A program made the position numbers and the translations under genes. Positions 26,862 to 35,732 of a stretch of 64,000 nucleotides of DNA are shown piece after piece (position 1 is the first letter of the stretch; each line of letters begins with the position of its first letter). The notes under the pieces were generated by a model, which saw only the letters and a program-made list of their open reading frames with translations, was not told the origin of the DNA and made no database searches. This stretch comes from Pseudomonas chlororaphis subsp. aurantiaca (GTDB lineage Bacteria > Pseudomonadota > Gammaproteobacteria > Pseudomonadales > Pseudomonadaceae), in assembly GCF_013466605.1 (NCBI RefSeq), contig NZ_CP059162.1, positions 434,001 through 498,000 on the forward strand, in the 5' to 3' direction.

Positions 26862-28394
26862 GTGACTGCGCTAAATCTGATTCCCGGCCAACTGACCCTG
26901 GCCCAGCTGCGTGCCGTCTACCAACAGCCGGTAACCCTCAGCCTCGATGACAGTGCATCGAAGCAGATCGACGCCAGCGTCGCCTGCGTCGAGCAGATCC
27001 TCGCCGAGAACCGCACCGCCTACGGCATCAACACCGGTTTCGGCCTGCTGGCCTCGACCCGTATCGCCAGCGCAGACCTGGAAAACCTCCAGCGCTCCCT
27101 GGTGCTGTCCCATGCCGCCGGTGTCGGCGAGCCGATCAGCGACGCCTTGGTGCGCCTGATCATGGTGCTCAAGGTCAACAGCCTGAGCCGTGGTTTTTCC
27201 GGTATCCGCCGCCAGGTGATCGACGCGCTGATCGCCCTGGTCAACGCCGAGGTCTATCCGCATATCCCGCTCAAGGGCTCGGTGGGCGCTTCCGGCGACC
27301 TCGCGCCGCTGGCGCACATGTCCCTGGTGCTGCTGGGTGAAGGCAAGGCCCGTTACAAAGGCCAATGGCTGAACGCCACCGAAGCCCTGAGCGTGGCCGG
27401 CCTCAAGCCGCTGACCCTGGCGGCCAAGGAAGGCCTGGCGCTGCTCAACGGCACCCAGGTGTCCACCGCTTTTGCCCTGCGCGGCCTGTTCGAAGGCGAA
27501 GACCTGTTCGCCGGCGCCCTGGCCTGTGGCGGCCTGACCGTCGAGGCAGTGCTGGGCTCGCGTTCGCCGTTCGATGCGCGGATTCATGCCGCCCGTGGCC
27601 AGAAAGGCCAGATCGATGCCGCCGCGGCTTACCGCGACCTGCTGGGCGACAGCAGCGAAGTCTCCAAGTCGCACCAGAACTGCGACAAGGTGCAGGACCC
27701 GTACTCCCTGCGCTGCCAGCCACAGGTCATGGGCGCCTGCCTGACCCAGTTCCGCCAGGCCGCCGAGGTGCTGGTGATCGAAGCCAACGCCGTGTCGGAT
27801 AACCCGCTGGTGTTCGCCGCCGAGGGCGACGTGATCTCCGGTGGCAACTTCCACGCCGAGCCGGTGGCCATGGCCGCCGACAACATGGCCCTGGCCATCG
27901 CCGAAATCGGTTCCCTGAGCGAACGCCGCATCTCGCTGATGATGGACAAGCATATGTCCCAACTGCCGCCGTTCCTGGTGGCCAATGGCGGGGTCAACTC
28001 CGGCTTCATGATCGCCCAGGTGACCGCCGCGGCCCTGGCCAGCGAAAACAAGGCGCTGTCCCATCCGCACTCGGTGGACAGCCTGCCGACTTCCGCCAAC
28101 CAGGAAGACCATGTTTCCATGGCGCCCGCCGCTGGCAAGCGCCTGTGGGAAATGGCCGAAAACACCCGTGGCATCCTCGCCGTGGAATGGCTGGCGGCCT
28201 GCCAGGGCCTGGACCTGCGTGACGGCCTGAAGACCTCGACCAAGCTGGAAAAGGCCCGCGCTACCCTGCGTAGCAAAGTGCCGTTCTACGAGAAGGACCG
28301 CTTCTTCGCCCCGGACATCAACGCCGCGAGCGAACTGCTGGCGTCCCGTTGCCTGAATGAGCTGCTGCCGGCCAAGTTGCTGCCGAGCCTGTAA
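26862..28394 (+). CDS. hutH: Histidine ammonia-lyase (HutH2)
   Basis: HutH removes ammonia from L-histidine to give urocanate, the first step of the pathway. The 510-residue protein carries the intact MIO triad A143-S144-G145 in [14 protein letters not shown], the Tyr54 in [31 protein letters not shown] and QEDHVSMA, so all canonical active-site elements are present. Translation starts at GTG 26862, preceded by AAAGGAG. Two bases earlier an ATG is followed at once by TGA. It is 158 bases after hutH1 and is clearly the working histidase of the cluster. Similarity to hutH1 is that of ancient paralogues, not a recent duplication. Confidence 0.98.
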   Translation: MTALNLIPGQLTLAQLRAVYQQPVTLSLDDSASKQIDASVACVEQILAENRTAYGINTGFGLLASTRIASADLENLQRSLVLSHAAGVGEPISDALVRLIMVLKVNSLSRGFSGIRRQVIDALIALVNAEVYPHIPLKGSVGASGDLAPLAHMSLVLLGEGKARYKGQWLNATEALSVAGLKPLTLAAKEGLALLNGTQVSTAFALRGLFEGEDLFAGALACGGLTVEAVLGSRSPFDARIHAARGQKGQIDAAAAYRDLLGDSSEVSKSHQNCDKVQDPYSLRCQPQVMGACLTQFRQAAEVLVIEANAVSDNPLVFAAEGDVISGGNFHAEPVAMAADNMALAIAEIGSLSERRISLMMDKHMSQLPPFLVANGGVNSGFMIAQVTAAALASENKALSHPHSVDSLPTSANQEDHVSMAPAAGKRLWEMAENTRGILAVEWLAACQGLDLRDGLKTSTKLEKARATLRSKVPFYEKDRFFAPDINAASELLASRCLNELLPAKLLPSL

Positions 28395-28402
28395 CGACCA
28401 TG

Positions 28403-28507
28403 CCTGTAGCCGCTGACGAGGCACGAGGCTGCGATGGGCTGCGCAGCAGCCCCGAGGGTGGTCCTGCGGACCGCTTCGCAGCCTCGTACCTCGGCAGCGG
28501 CTACAGG
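28403..28507. repeat. Family A palindromic repeat pair inside the hut operon, copy A3
   Basis: CCTGTAGCCGCTGACGAGGC and CTCGGCAGCGGCTACAGG form the ends, with an inner hairpin GGGCTGCGCAGCAGCCC. It fills most of the space between hutH2 and hutTh. Because hutTh, hutI and hutG continue in the same direction, the structure may adjust expression of the distal genes. Confidence 0.85.
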
Positions 28508-28548
28508 TGGTTCCGGTTTTCTCCGATAAAAATAATTAGGAACGAGAA

Positions 28549-29958
28549 ATGCAACAGCAAGCTCAAGGATTGAAACGCGGGCTGTCCGCCCGACATATTC
28601 GCTTCATGGCGCTGGGGTCGGCGATCGGCACCGGGCTGTTCTATGGTTCTGCCTCGGCCATCCAGATGGCCGGTCCCGCGGTCCTCCTGGCCTACCTGAT
28701 CGGTGGCGCCGCGGTGTTCATGGTGATGCGCGCACTGGGCGAGATGGCCGTGCACAACCCGGTGTCCGGCTCGTTCGGCCACTACGCCAGCAATTACCTG
28801 GGGCCATTGCCGGGTTTTATCCTCGGCTGGACCTATGCCTTTGAAATGATCATCGTCTGCCTGGCCGACGTCACGGCCTTCGGCATTTACATGGGCTTCT
28901 GGTTTCCGGACGTGGCGCGCTGGGTCTGGGTGCTCGGCATCGTGTTCCTGATCGGCGGCCTCAACCTGTGCAACGTCAAGGTCTTCGGCGAGATGGAGTT
29001 CTGGCTGTCGCTGCTGAAAGTCGGCGCGATTGTCGCGATGATCCTCGCCGGCTTCGGCATCATGCTGTTCGGCATCGGTTCGGCCAGCAGCGAGCAGGCC
29101 ACCGGGGTGGCCAACCTCTGGGCCCATGGCGGTTTCATGCCCAACGGCATCGGCGGCCTGATCGCCTCGTTCGCGGTGGTGATGTTCGCCTTTGGCGGCA
29201 TCGAGATCATCGGTATCACCGCCGGTGAAGCCAAGGACCCGCAGCGGGTCATCCCCAAGGCGATCAACGCGGTGCCGATGCGCATCCTGCTGTTCTATGT
29301 GCTGACCCTGTTCGTGCTGATGGCCATCTATCCATGGCCGCAGATCGGCAGCCAGGGCAGCCCGTTCGTGCAGATCTTCGACAACCTGGGCATCGGCTCG
29401 GCGGCGACCATCCTCAATATCGTGGTGATCTCGGCGGCGGTATCGGCGATCAACAGCGACATCTTCGGCGCCGGGCGCATGATGTACGGCCTGGCCCAGC
29501 AAGGGCAGGCGCCCAAGGGCTTTGCCCAGCTGTCGAAACACGGCGTGCCGTGGATGACTGTGGTGGTCATGGGTGCCGCGCTGCTGGGCGGTGTGCTGCT
29601 GAACTACCTGATTCCGGAAAACGTGTTCTTGCTGATTGCCTCGATCGCCACCTTCGCCACGGTCTGGGTCTGGCTGATGATCCTGGTCACCCAGGTGGCC
29701 ATGCGTCGTTCGATGAGCGCCGAGCAGGTCGCCCAACTGAAATTCCCGGTGCCGTTCTGGCCCTGGGCGCCGGCAGCCGCCATCGTGTTCATGCTGTTCG
29801 TCTTCGGCGTGCTGGGTTACTTCCCGCAAACCCAGGCCGCGCTGGCGGTGGGCGCGGTGTGGATCGTGCTGCTGGTGATCGCTTATCTGTTGTGGGTCAA
29901 GCCGGCCGCCGGTCAGGCGGTCCAGGTACACCGCGACCCTTCTTTGTCCCATCGATAA
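28549..29958 (+). CDS. hutTh: Histidine permease, APC superfamily (HutT/ProY type)
   Basis: A 469-residue amino-acid permease with 12 predicted membrane segments. Its N-terminal signature [22 protein letters not shown] is that of the proline/histidine-specific AAT family, and [17 protein letters not shown] is the conserved loop after TM6. Position between hutH2 and hutI points to histidine as substrate, as reported for HutTh of P. fluorescens SBW25. The ATG at 28549 is preceded by AGGAACGAG. Proline permeases of the ProY type are close relatives, so the substrate is inferred from context. Confidence 0.9.
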   Translation: MQQQAQGLKRGLSARHIRFMALGSAIGTGLFYGSASAIQMAGPAVLLAYLIGGAAVFMVMRALGEMAVHNPVSGSFGHYASNYLGPLPGFILGWTYAFEMIIVCLADVTAFGIYMGFWFPDVARWVWVLGIVFLIGGLNLCNVKVFGEMEFWLSLLKVGAIVAMILAGFGIMLFGIGSASSEQATGVANLWAHGGFMPNGIGGLIASFAVVMFAFGGIEIIGITAGEAKDPQRVIPKAINAVPMRILLFYVLTLFVLMAIYPWPQIGSQGSPFVQIFDNLGIGSAATILNIVVISAAVSAINSDIFGAGRMMYGLAQQGQAPKGFAQLSKHGVPWMTVVVMGAALLGGVLLNYLIPENVFLLIASIATFATVWVWLMILVTQVAMRRSMSAEQVAQLKFPVPFWPWAPAAAIVFMLFVFGVLGYFPQTQAALAVGAVWIVLLVIAYLLWVKPAAGQAVQVHRDPSLSHR

Positions 29959-29974
29959 CTAACGGAGGCCTCGG

Positions 29975-31180
29975 ATGAAAACTCTCTGGCAACACTGCCA
30001 CGTCGCAAGCATGGCGCAAGGCGCTTACTCGATCATCGAGGATGCCGCCATCGTGACGTCAGGAGCGCTCATAGAGTGGATCGGCCCGCGCGACCAGGTT
30101 CCGGCCGGCGACTATGCCGAGCGGCATGACCTGGCGGGGGCCTGGGTCACCCCGGGCCTGATCGACTGCCACACCCACACGGTGTTCGGCGGCAACCGCA
30201 GCGGCGAATTCGAGCAACGCCTGCAAGGGGTGAGCTACGCCGAAATCGCCGCCGCCGGTGGTGGTATCGCCAGCACCGTGCGGGCCACCCGCGCGGCGAG
30301 CGAGGACGAACTGTTCGACAGCGCCCGCAAGCGCTTGAAAAGCCTGCTGCGCGACGGCGTGACCAGCGTCGAGATCAAGTCCGGCTACGGCCTGGACCTG
30401 GCCAGCGAACGCAAGATCCTGCGGGTGATCCGGCGCCTGGGCGCCGAGCTGCCGGTCAGCGTGCGCAGCACCTGCCTGGCGGCCCACGCCTTGCCGCCGG
30501 AATACGCCGAGCGTGCGGACGACTACATCGAGCACATCTGCAGCGAGATGCTCCCGGCCTTGGCCGCCGAGGGTCTGGTGGACGCGGTGGATGCGTTCTG
30601 TGAATACCTGGCGTTCTCGCCGGAGCAGGTGGAGCGGGTGTTCGTTGCCGCGCAGAAGCTCGGCCTGCCGGTGAAGCTGCACGCCGAGCAGCTGTCGTCG
30701 CTGCATGGTTCCAGCCTGGCGGCGCGTTATCACGCGCTGTCGGCCGACCACCTGGAGTTCATGACCGAGGAGGACGCCATCGCCATGGCCAAGGCCGGCA
30801 CCGCCGCCGTGCTGTTGCCGGGCGCCTTCTATTTCCTGCGCGAAACCCAACTGCCGCCGATGGACGCGCTGCGCAAGCACGGGGTGAAGATCGCCGTGGC
30901 CAGTGACCTCAATCCCGGCACCTCGCCGGCGCTGTCCCTGCGCCTGATGCTGAACATGGCCTGCACCTGTTTGCGCATGACCCCGGAAGAGGCCCTGGCC
31001 GGCGTGACCCTGTACGCGGCCACCGCGCTGGGCATGGAACAGACCCACGGTTCGCTGGAGGCCGGCAAGGTGGCGGACTTCGTCGCCTGGCAGATCGATC
31101 GTCCCGCCGACCTGGCCTACTGGCTGGGCGGCGACCTGGAAAAACGCGTCGTGCGCCACGGCGTTGAAGTGGATTTATAG
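29975..31180 (+). CDS. hutI: Imidazolonepropionase
   Basis: HutI hydrolyses 4-imidazolone-5-propionate to N-formimino-L-glutamate. The 401-residue amidohydrolase shows the metal-binding [24 protein letters not shown], the histidine of LSADHLEF and the catalytic aspartate of VASDLNPGT. The start ATG is preceded by GGAGG and comes 17 bases after hutTh. hutG follows ten bases later. It supplies the substrate for HutF, whose gene is in the divergent unit at the far end of the locus. Confidence 0.98.
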   Translation: MKTLWQHCHVASMAQGAYSIIEDAAIVTSGALIEWIGPRDQVPAGDYAERHDLAGAWVTPGLIDCHTHTVFGGNRSGEFEQRLQGVSYAEIAAAGGGIASTVRATRAASEDELFDSARKRLKSLLRDGVTSVEIKSGYGLDLASERKILRVIRRLGAELPVSVRSTCLAAHALPPEYAERADDYIEHICSEMLPALAAEGLVDAVDAFCEYLAFSPEQVERVFVAAQKLGLPVKLHAEQLSSLHGSSLAARYHALSADHLEFMTEEDAIAMAKAGTAAVLLPGAFYFLRETQLPPMDALRKHGVKIAVASDLNPGTSPALSLRLMLNMACTCLRMTPEEALAGVTLYAATALGMEQTHGSLEAGKVADFVAWQIDRPADLAYWLGGDLEKRVVRHGVEVDL

Positions 31181-31190
31181 GAGAAGGGTT

Positions 31191-31994
31191 GTGGATAAGG
31201 TTCTGAACTTCAAACAAGGCCGGGTACCGCTGCTGATCAGCATGCCCCACGCCGGCCTGCGCCTGACGCCAGCGGTCGAGGCCGGGCTGATCCCCGAGGC
31301 GCAAAGCCTGCCGGATACCGACTGGCACATCCCGCGGCTCTACGCGTTCGCCGAGGAGCTGGGCGCCAGCACCCTGGCGGCCGAGTATTCGCGTTTCGTC
31401 ATCGACCTCAATCGCCCGTCCGACGACAAGCCTTTATATGCCGGCGCCACCACCGGGTTGTACCCGGCCACGCTGTTCGATGGCGTGCCGTTGTTCCGTG
31501 AGGGGCTGGAGCCGTCGAAGCAGGAGCGGGCCACTTACCTGGAGAAGGTCTGGACGCCTTATCACAGCACCCTGCAGCAGGAGCTGGCGCGGCTGAAGGC
31601 CGAGTTCGGGTATGCCTTGCTGTTCGATGCGCACTCGATCCGCTCGCTGATCCCGCATCTGTTCGAAGGCAAGCTGCCGGACTTCAACCTCGGCACCTTC
31701 AACGGCGCCAGTTGCGATGCCGAACTGGCCAGCCAGCTGGAAGCGATCTGCGCCCGTCACGCCGACTACAGCCATGTGCTCAACGGCCGTTTCAAGGGCG
31801 GCCATATCACGCGGCACTACGGCAACCCGGCGGAGAACATCCACGCCGTGCAACTGGAGCTGGCGCAGAGCACCTACATGGAAGAGTTCGAGCCGTTCCG
31901 CTACCGCGACGATCTGGCGGCGCCGACCCAGGTGGTGCTCAAGCAGCTGCTGCAAGGGCTGCTGGCCTGGGGGCAGAAGCGCTACGGGTGCTGA
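31191..31994 (+). CDS. hutG: N-formylglutamate deformylase
   Basis: HutG cleaves N-formylglutamate to glutamate and formate, the last step of the HutF-dependent pathway. The 267-residue protein belongs to the N-formylglutamate amidohydrolase family: PLLISMPHAGLRLT carries the metal-binding histidine, SRFVIDLNRPSDD and LFDAHSIRSLIPHLFEGKLP are hallmark blocks. The GTG at 31191 follows GGAGAAGGG and gives the usual VDKVLNFKQG start; the frame extends upstream into hutI but that would be an unnatural extension. It ends the operon and is followed by a family A repeat. Confidence 0.96.
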   Translation: MDKVLNFKQGRVPLLISMPHAGLRLTPAVEAGLIPEAQSLPDTDWHIPRLYAFAEELGASTLAAEYSRFVIDLNRPSDDKPLYAGATTGLYPATLFDGVPLFREGLEPSKQERATYLEKVWTPYHSTLQQELARLKAEFGYALLFDAHSIRSLIPHLFEGKLPDFNLGTFNGASCDAELASQLEAICARHADYSHVLNGRFKGGHITRHYGNPAENIHAVQLELAQSTYMEEFEPFRYRDDLAAPTQVVLKQLLQGLLAWGQKRYGC

Positions 31995-32008
31995 AGCCGA
32001 CAGGAAAG

Positions 32009-32113
32009 CCTGTAGCCGCTGCCGCAGGCTGCGATCGCTCCCGAAGGGAGTGCAAGGTCTAAAGGACGTCGAAGGCCTTCGGCCTTATCGCAGCCTGCGG
32101 CAGCGGCTACAGG
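32009..32113. repeat. Family A palindromic repeat pair, copy A4
   Basis: CCTGTAGCCGCTGCCGCAGG plus CTGCGATC faces ATCGCAGCCTGCGGCAGCGG plus CTACAGG. The arms are nearly perfect inverted repeats and the middle has a GAAGGCCTTCGGCCTT hairpin. It lies just after hutG, so it probably marks the end of the hut message. The remaining 140 bases before pip hold no feature I recognise. Confidence 0.88.
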
Positions 32114-32255
32114 GGCGTTAACAACAGCGCAAAACGCGCAAACAACCCTAATGTCTCCAAGGACATGCTCATTCGGTAATTCGGGTTTATGATGCCGGAC
32201 GGCAGAATAATTGAAGTCCCCCCAGGGATGACCTCGACCCCTTACGGAGCGCGCA

Positions 32256-33227
32256 ATGCAGACTTTGTACCCGCAGATCAAACCCTATGCCCGGCACGAT
32301 CTGGCTGTCGACGAACCCCATGTCCTGTATGTCGATGAAAGCGGTTCCCCGGAAGGCTTGCCGGTGGTGTTCATCCACGGTGGCCCGGGAGCCGGGTGCG
32401 ATGCCCAGAGTCGCCGTTACTTCGACCCGAACCTGTACCGCATCATCACCTTCGACCAGCGCGGTTGCGGGCGCTCCACCCCGCACGCCAGCCTGGAAAA
32501 CAACACCACCTGGGACCTGGTCGCCGACCTCGAGCGGATCCGCTTGCACCTGGGCATCGAGAAATGGGTGGTGTTCGGCGGCTCCTGGGGTTCGACCCTG
32601 GCCCTGGCCTATGCGCAAACCCATCCTGAGCGTGTCCATGGCCTGATTCTGCGGGGGATCTTTCTGTGCCGCCCGCAGGAAATCAAATGGTTCTACCAGG
32701 AAGGCGCCAGCCGTCTGTTCCCCGACTACTGGCAGGACTACGTGGCGCCTATCCCGCTGGACGAGCGCGACGACCTGCTCAGCGCCTTCCACAAGCGTCT
32801 CGTCGGCAACGACCAGATCGCCCAGATGCATGCGGCCAAGGCCTGGTCGATCTGGGAAGGGCGCACCGCGACCCTGCGGCCGAACCCGCTGGTGGTCGAT
32901 CGTTTCTCCGAGCCGCAGCGCGCGCTGTCGATCGCCCGGATCGAATGCCACTACTTCACCAACCATGCGTTCCTCGAGCCGAACCAGCTGATTCGCGACA
33001 TGGGCAAGATTGCCCACCTGCCGGGCGTGATCGTGCACGGTCGCTACGACGTGATCTGCCCGCTGGACAATGCCTGGGAACTGCACCAGGCCTGGCCGAA
33101 CAGCGAATTGCAGGTGATCCGCGATGCCGGTCACGCAGCGTCCGAACCGGGCATCACCGATGCCCTGGTGCGCGCCGCTAATCAGATGGCCCGGCGCCTG
33201 CTCGACCTGCCGCCCGAAGAAGCATGA
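32256..33227 (+). CDS. pip: Proline iminopeptidase
   Basis: A 323-residue alpha/beta hydrolase (family S33) that releases N-terminal proline from peptides in the cytoplasm. The oxyanion-hole motif HGGPGAGCD, the nucleophile in [10 protein letters not shown] (Ser110), the acid in HGRYDVICP and the histidine in [10 protein letters not shown] are all present and in order. The ATG is preceded by GGAG at a good distance. The stop overlaps the start of dtd by four bases (ATGA), so the two are co-translated. Confidence 0.95.
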   Translation: MQTLYPQIKPYARHDLAVDEPHVLYVDESGSPEGLPVVFIHGGPGAGCDAQSRRYFDPNLYRIITFDQRGCGRSTPHASLENNTTWDLVADLERIRLHLGIEKWVVFGGSWGSTLALAYAQTHPERVHGLILRGIFLCRPQEIKWFYQEGASRLFPDYWQDYVAPIPLDERDDLLSAFHKRLVGNDQIAQMHAAKAWSIWEGRTATLRPNPLVVDRFSEPQRALSIARIECHYFTNHAFLEPNQLIRDMGKIAHLPGVIVHGRYDVICPLDNAWELHQAWPNSELQVIRDAGHAASEPGITDALVRAANQMARRLLDLPPEEA

Positions 33228-33661
33228 AGGGGCTGTTGCAGCGCGTGCGCGGCGCGCGGGTCGAAGTGGCGGGGGAAATCGTCGGTGCGGTGGATCAGGG
33301 CTTGCTGGTGCTGGTAGCGGTGGAGCCCGAGGACACCCGGGCCAGTGCCGACAAACTGCTGCACAAGTTGCTTAACTATCGGGTATTCAGCGATGCCGAG
33401 GGCAAGATGAACCTGTCCCTGGCCGATGTGGACGGCGGTTTGCTGCTGGTCTCGCAGTTCACCCTGGCCGCGGACACCAAGAACGGCCTGCGCCCGAGCT
33501 TTTCCACGGCGGCGCCGCCGCTCCTCGGCGAAGAACTTTTTGACTATCTGCTATGCAAGGCGCAACAGTTGCATGGCAAAGTAGCATCAGGGCGCTTCGG
33601 GGCGGATATGCAGGTCCATCTGGTCAATGATGGCCCGGTAACCTTCCTGTTACAGACCTGA
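33224..33661 (+). CDS. dtd: D-aminoacyl-tRNA deacylase
   Basis: Dtd hydrolyses D-aminoacyl-tRNAs (for example D-Tyr-tRNA) and glycyl-tRNA(Ala), protecting translation from misacylation. The 145-residue length is typical. The conserved [17 protein letters not shown] motif and the C-terminal NDGPVTFLL (the Gly-cisPro-containing active-site loop is in the latter block) identify it. It overlaps pip. A hairpin 16 bases past the stop probably ends the pip-dtd transcript. Confidence 0.96.
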   Translation: MKGLLQRVRGARVEVAGEIVGAVDQGLLVLVAVEPEDTRASADKLLHKLLNYRVFSDAEGKMNLSLADVDGGLLLVSQFTLAADTKNGLRPSFSTAAPPLLGEELFDYLLCKAQQLHGKVASGRFGADMQVHLVNDGPVTFLLQT

Positions 33662-33677
33662 AAGTGCTTGAAACATC

Positions 33678-33703
33678 TTTTTCGGCCGGAAGCGGCCGAA
33701 AAT
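33678..33703 (+). terminator. Hairpin terminator after dtd
   Basis: TTTTCGGCC and GGCCGAAAA form a 9-bp stem with a six-base loop 16 bases after the dtd stop; a short TTTTT follows at 33710. The rest of the gap to opgG (33704-33938) is the likely opgG promoter/leader but I see no convincing boxes. Confidence 0.6.
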
Positions 33704-33938
33704 AGGCGTTTTTCGCGATAAATACTTGGTCGCCCCTGATGCGTTGTAACGCGGGCTACTAGATAATCGCGCGCTACGGGGATCAGCGTTCGTTGGTCCG
33801 TTTTTGACTTAGGTAGAGACTTGTTCGGGACCGTTTGGGGAATCATTTAGCCCCATCGGAGTCGGAACAATGCTCGCCAACCTGGCATATAGATAGCTGG
33901 CCGTTGGTTTTTTGATCTGTTTTCGGCGAGGGTTGCTC

Positions 33939-35732
33939 GTGATTGTTAGTCCCTGTAATGCACCAAAATTGTCTGCCAAACGGTTACGAAACGCACTGGT
34001 GACGGGCTCTGCACTGCTCTGCCTGCTTAGCGCCGGCCAACTCTGGGCATTCAATCTGGATGATGTATCGGCCAAGGCTAAGGATCTGGCCGGGCAGAAG
34101 TACGAGGCTCCGCGCAGTAACCTGCCGAACGAATTTCGTGAGATGAAGTTCGCGGACTATCAGAAAATCCGCTTCCTGCCCGAAAAGGCCGAGTGGGCCA
34201 AGCAGAAAACCCCATTCAAGCTGTCCTTCTATCACCAGGGCATGCACTTCGATACGCCGGTGAAAATCAACGAAATCACGGCGAACACCGTCGAAGAGAT
34301 CAAATACGACTCGACTCGCTTCGATTTCGGCGACCTCAAGTTCGATCCCAAGGCCACCGAACAGCTCGGTTATGCGGGCTTCCGTGTCCTGTACCCGATC
34401 AACAAGGCGGACAAGCAGGACGAAATCATGACCATGCTCGGCGCGAGCTACTTCCGCGTCATCGGCAAGGGCCACGTCTATGGTCTGTCGGCCCGTGGCC
34501 TGGCCATCGACACCGCGCTGCCGTCCGGCGAGGAATTCCCGCGCTTTACCGAATTCTGGATCCAGCAACCCAAGCCGACCGACAAGCACCTGGTGATCTT
34601 CGCCCTGCTGGACTCGCCGCGTGCCACCGGCGCCTATCGCCTGACCCTGCGTCCGGGCAGCGACACCATCGTCGACGTCAAGGCCCGGATGTTCCTGCGT
34701 GACAAGGTCGGCAAGCTGGGCATCGCCCCGCTGACCAGCATGTTCCTGTTCGGCGCCAACCAGCCGTCGAAAGTCCTCAACTACCGCCGCGAGCTGCACG
34801 ACTCCAGCGGCCTGTCGATCCACGCCGGCAACGGCGAGTGGATCTGGCGTCCGCTGAACAACCCGAAACACCTGGCCGTGAGCAATTTCTCGGTGGAGAA
34901 CCCGCGTGGTTTCGGCCTGCTGCAGCGTGGCCGCGATTTCAGCCACTACGAAGACCTCGACGACCGCTACGACAAGCGCCCAAGCGCCTGGATCGAGCCG
35001 AAGGGCGACTGGGGCAAAGGCACCGTCGACCTGGTAGAGATCCCGACCGCGGACGAAACCAACGACAACATCGTGGCGTTCTGGAGCCCGGAAAAGCAGC
35101 CTGAGCCAGGCCAGGCGTTCGATTTCGCCTATCGCCTGCACTGGACCATGGACGAGGCTTCCCTGCATTCGCCGGACAGCGCCTGGGTCGAGCAGACCCT
35201 GCGTTCCACCGGTGACGTCAAGCAGTCCAACCTGATCCGCCAGCCGGACGGCAGCGTGGCCTACCTGGTGGACTTCGAAGGTCCATCCCTGGCGGCATTG
35301 CCGGAAGACACCGAGGTGCGCAGCCAGGTCAGCGTCGGCGACAACGCCGAGCTGGTGGAAAACAGCGTGCGCTACAACCCTGAAACCAAGGGCTGGCGCC
35401 TGACCCTGCGGATGAAGATCAAGGACCCGAGCAAATCCACCGAGATGCGCGCGGCCCTGGTCAAGAACGCCACCCCTGTCGAGCCGGCCAAGTCCGTGTC
35501 GCCAGCCTCCAGCGCCTCCATCGCCAAGGCCGACAAAGTCGCCGCCAAGCAGCAGGAGAAGAAAGAGGCGGATGCCAAGCAAGCCGAAGCCAAGCCGGCC
35601 AAGGACGCCAAGAACCACAAAGACGCCAAGCAGCCTGCTGCTGCCGAGGCGGCCCCAGCCACACCGGAATCTGTCCCGACCGAACAAGTCCTGACCGAGA
35701 CCTGGAGCTACCAGTTGCCTGCCGATGAGTAA
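33939..35732 (+). CDS. opgG: Periplasmic glucan biosynthesis protein OpgG/MdoG with a long C-terminal tail
   Basis: OpgG shapes or branches the beta-glucan backbone made by OpgH, giving osmoregulated periplasmic glucans. The N-terminal signal peptide runs from [20 protein letters not shown] to LWA; the mature protein begins [21 protein letters not shown], the standard OpgG start. The GTG at 33939 follows GAGGG and is preferred to earlier codons in the same frame. The catalytic-type beta-sandwich and Ig-like domains fill about residues 30-510. After that comes a low-complexity Lys/Ala/Glu/Pro tail of about 70 residues before a short TETWSYQLP ending. The E. coli protein is about 511 residues, so 597 here is long. 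It overlaps opgH by eight bases. Confidence 0.93.
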   Translation: MIVSPCNAPKLSAKRLRNALVTGSALLCLLSAGQLWAFNLDDVSAKAKDLAGQKYEAPRSNLPNEFREMKFADYQKIRFLPEKAEWAKQKTPFKLSFYHQGMHFDTPVKINEITANTVEEIKYDSTRFDFGDLKFDPKATEQLGYAGFRVLYPINKADKQDEIMTMLGASYFRVIGKGHVYGLSARGLAIDTALPSGEEFPRFTEFWIQQPKPTDKHLVIFALLDSPRATGAYRLTLRPGSDTIVDVKARMFLRDKVGKLGIAPLTSMFLFGANQPSKVLNYRRELHDSSGLSIHAGNGEWIWRPLNNPKHLAVSNFSVENPRGFGLLQRGRDFSHYEDLDDRYDKRPSAWIEPKGDWGKGTVDLVEIPTADETNDNIVAFWSPEKQPEPGQAFDFAYRLHWTMDEASLHSPDSAWVEQTLRSTGDVKQSNLIRQPDGSVAYLVDFEGPSLAALPEDTEVRSQVSVGDNAELVENSVRYNPETKGWRLTLRMKIKDPSKSTEMRAALVKNATPVEPAKSVSPASSASIAKADKVAAKQQEKKEADAKQAEAKPAKDAKNHKDAKQPAAAEAAPATPESVPTEQVLTETWSYQLPADE

